Part shown: piece after piece, positions 5,996 to 7,541 of the stretch
How the letters are laid out: every line of letters starts with the position of its first letter
How positions within the stretch are numbered: position 1 is the stretch's first letter
Assembly: GCA_013140465.1 (NCBI GenBank)
Contig: JABFST010000285.1
Span: 1 to 7,541 of the forward strand
Direction: 5' to 3'
Source of the DNA: Methylococcaceae bacterium
Lineage (GTDB): Bacteria > Pseudomonadota > Gammaproteobacteria > Methylococcales > Methylomonadaceae
Length of the DNA stretch: 7,541 nucleotides
Made by a program: the position numbers and the translations under genes
Notes under the pieces: model-generated
Database searches by the model: none
Seen by the model: the letters and a program-made list of their open reading frames with translations, nothing else
Told to the model about the DNA's origin: nothing

Positions 5996-7541
5996 CCATG
6001 CCTACCGAACCTTATCTTTTTGGCTACCGCAAATACTGGGCGCAGCGTTTTGGCACCGCCCCCGTATTGCCGATGACCCGCGCCGAAATGGAGGTCTTGG
6101 GCTGGGACAGTTGCGATGTCATCCTCGTGACAGGCGATGCCTATATCGACCATCCTAGCTTTGGCATGGCCTTAATCGGGCGCTTGTTGGAAGCGCAAGG
6201 CTTTCGTGTCGGCATCATCTCGCAGCCAGATTGGACATCCGCCGCCGATTTTAGCAAGTTGGGCCGACCCAATTTGTTTTTTGGCGTAACCGGCGGCAAT
6301 ATGGATTCAATGGTCAACCGTTATACGTCAGATAAAAAAATTCGCTCCAACGATGCCTACACCGCCAATGGCGAGGCGGGCAAACGCCCGGATCGCGCCG
6401 TGAATGTGTATTCGCACCGTTGCCGCGAAGCTTATAAAGATGTGCCGATTATTATCGGCGGCATAGAGGCCAGCTTACGGCGTATCGCCCATTATGATTA
6501 TTGGTCGGATACCGTGCGCAAATCGGTGTTGTTGGATGCCAAAGCCGATTTGCTGGTGTATGGCAATGCCGAACGGCAAGTGGTGGAAATCGCCCACCGT
6601 TTGGCGCAAGGCGAAACGATAGCCGATCTTAAAGGCATACGCGGCACAGTCCATTTCGTCAAACAAATCCCTGCGGGCTGGCAGTTGAAAGATTCCACCG
6701 ACATCGACAAACCCGGTGCGTTAAACCCGCAAATCGACCCGTATCAAGAAGCCCCAGCCTGTGACTTAAAGCCAGAACCAACGGGCGACGGGCAGGTGGT
6801 GTTGTTTGACCGCCAACTGCTTAGAAACCAGCGTGCGCAAACCGTCATCCGCTTGCCCGCTTACGAAGCCGTAAAAGACGATCCTATCTTGTATGCCCAC
6901 GCCTCGCGCGTCATGCACGGCGAAACCAATCCCGGCAATGCCCGCGCCTTAATCCAACAGCATGGCACACGGCAATTATGGGTCAACCCGCCGCCGATTC
7001 CCTTAAGCACCAAAGAAATGGACGGCGTGTTCGACTTGCCGTATTCGCGCGTGCCGCATAAAGAATATGGCAATGCCAACGTCCCTGCGTTTGAAATGAT
7101 CCAACACTCGGTCAACATCATGCGCGGCTGTTTTGGCGGCTGTACGTTTTGCTCGATTACCGAACACGAAGGCCGCATTATCCAAAGCCGTTCCGAAGAT
7201 TCCATCATTAAAGAAATTGAAGCCATCCGCGATACTTCGCCTAATTTTACCGGCCATATTTCCGACTTGGGCGGGCCTACCGCCAATATGTACCGCTTGG
7301 CCTGTAAAGACCCGAAAATAGAAGCCGCGTGCCGCAAACCTTCCTGCGTGTTTCCGGGGATTTGCCCTAACCTCAACACCGACCACACGCCGCTGATAAA
7401 ACTGTACCGCAGGGCGAGGGCGTTGCCGGGCATCAAAAAAATCTTTATCGCCTCGGGCTTTCGTTACGATTTAGCCGTCGAATCGCTCGAATACGTTAAA
7501 GAACTGGTCACCCACCACGTCGGCGGTTATTTAAAAATTGC
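5992..7541 (+). CDS. ygiQ: YgiQ family radical SAM protein, partial at C-terminus
   Basis: The frame stays open to the window end, giving 516 codons plus two bases of a protein usually near 700-740 residues. The N-terminus ([16 protein letters not shown], then [20 protein letters not shown]) and [15 protein letters not shown] are characteristic of the YgiQ/UPF0313 N-terminal domain. The radical SAM cluster motif is C380-x3-C384-x2-C387 ([13 protein letters not shown]), which binds a 4Fe-4S cluster for SAM cleavage. [11 protein letters not shown] follows, then a second Cys set at 438, 447, 452 and 458, usual in this family. The biochemical role of YgiQ is not established. Start is ATG 5992 ([10 protein letters not shown]) or the second ATG at 5998; the first overlaps the upstream stop and has no clear ribosome site of its own, in line with translational coupling. 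Confidence 0.95.
   Translation, partial: MTMPTEPYLFGYRKYWAQRFGTAPVLPMTRAEMEVLGWDSCDVILVTGDAYIDHPSFGMALIGRLLEAQGFRVGIISQPDWTSAADFSKLGRPNLFFGVTGGNMDSMVNRYTSDKKIRSNDAYTANGEAGKRPDRAVNVYSHRCREAYKDVPIIIGGIEASLRRIAHYDYWSDTVRKSVLLDAKADLLVYGNAERQVVEIAHRLAQGETIADLKGIRGTVHFVKQIPAGWQLKDSTDIDKPGALNPQIDPYQEAPACDLKPEPTGDGQVVLFDRQLLRNQRAQTVIRLPAYEAVKDDPILYAHASRVMHGETNPGNARALIQQHGTRQLWVNPPPIPLSTKEMDGVFDLPYSRVPHKEYGNANVPAFEMIQHSVNIMRGCFGGCTFCSITEHEGRIIQSRSEDSIIKEIEAIRDTSPNFTGHISDLGGPTANMYRLACKDPKIEAACRKPSCVFPGICPNLNTDHTPLIKLYRRARALPGIKKIFIASGFRYDLAVESLEYVKELVTHHVGGYLKI

Noticed and set aside
6861..7436. Long minus-strand frames opposite ygiQ (6475-6710 and 6861-7436)
   Set aside because: They lie antisense to a well-conserved radical SAM gene with an intact Cys motif, so they are shadows of its codon usage.

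Overview
The window reads as chromosome from a gammaproteobacterium, perhaps a Methylococcales-like methanotroph or a sulfur-oxidiser relative. That guess rests on general protein flavour and a YgiQ-type gene, and no taxonomic marker is present. There are two blocks. The left block (about 1-4185) is transcribed leftward. The right block (about 4440-7541) is transcribed rightward. They diverge from a short AT-rich region near 4200-4310.

Left block: a Uma2/DUF820-family PD-(D/E)XK-fold gene (3601-4185, minus) with a perfect AGGAGGT ribosome site is followed 46 bp downstream by a very large open frame (3554 down to the window edge, at least 1184 codons, no stop reached). That large protein has two sets of beta-propeller-like repeats separated and followed by long helical stretches. 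It contains no enzyme motif I can recognise. Its architecture recalls the beta-propeller 'bpX' components of the MoxR-vWA ternary conflict systems, but the partners that would prove this would lie beyond the left edge.

Middle (about 4170-5217): a two-gene toxin-antitoxin module (BrnT-family toxin plus a small antitoxin, overlapping by 17 bp) lies between two direct repeats offset by 869 bp. The repeats share a perfectly identical 66-bp non-coding core (4235-4300 and 5104-5169). Each repeat runs into the first codons of both divergent neighbours. The left copy has an intact Uma2 gene and a broken start of the spermidine-synthase-like gene. The right copy has a broken Uma2 start and the intact spermidine-synthase-like gene. 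Recombination between the two cores would remove the toxin-antitoxin segment and leave one intact divergent gene pair. This is the most unusual structure in the window.

Right block: a spermidine-synthase-like, SAM-fold protein gene (5186-5995) overlaps by ATGA with the start of a YgiQ-family radical SAM gene (5992 to the window end, partial). The overlap implies translational coupling. No tRNA, rRNA, CRISPR array, transposase or integrase was seen.
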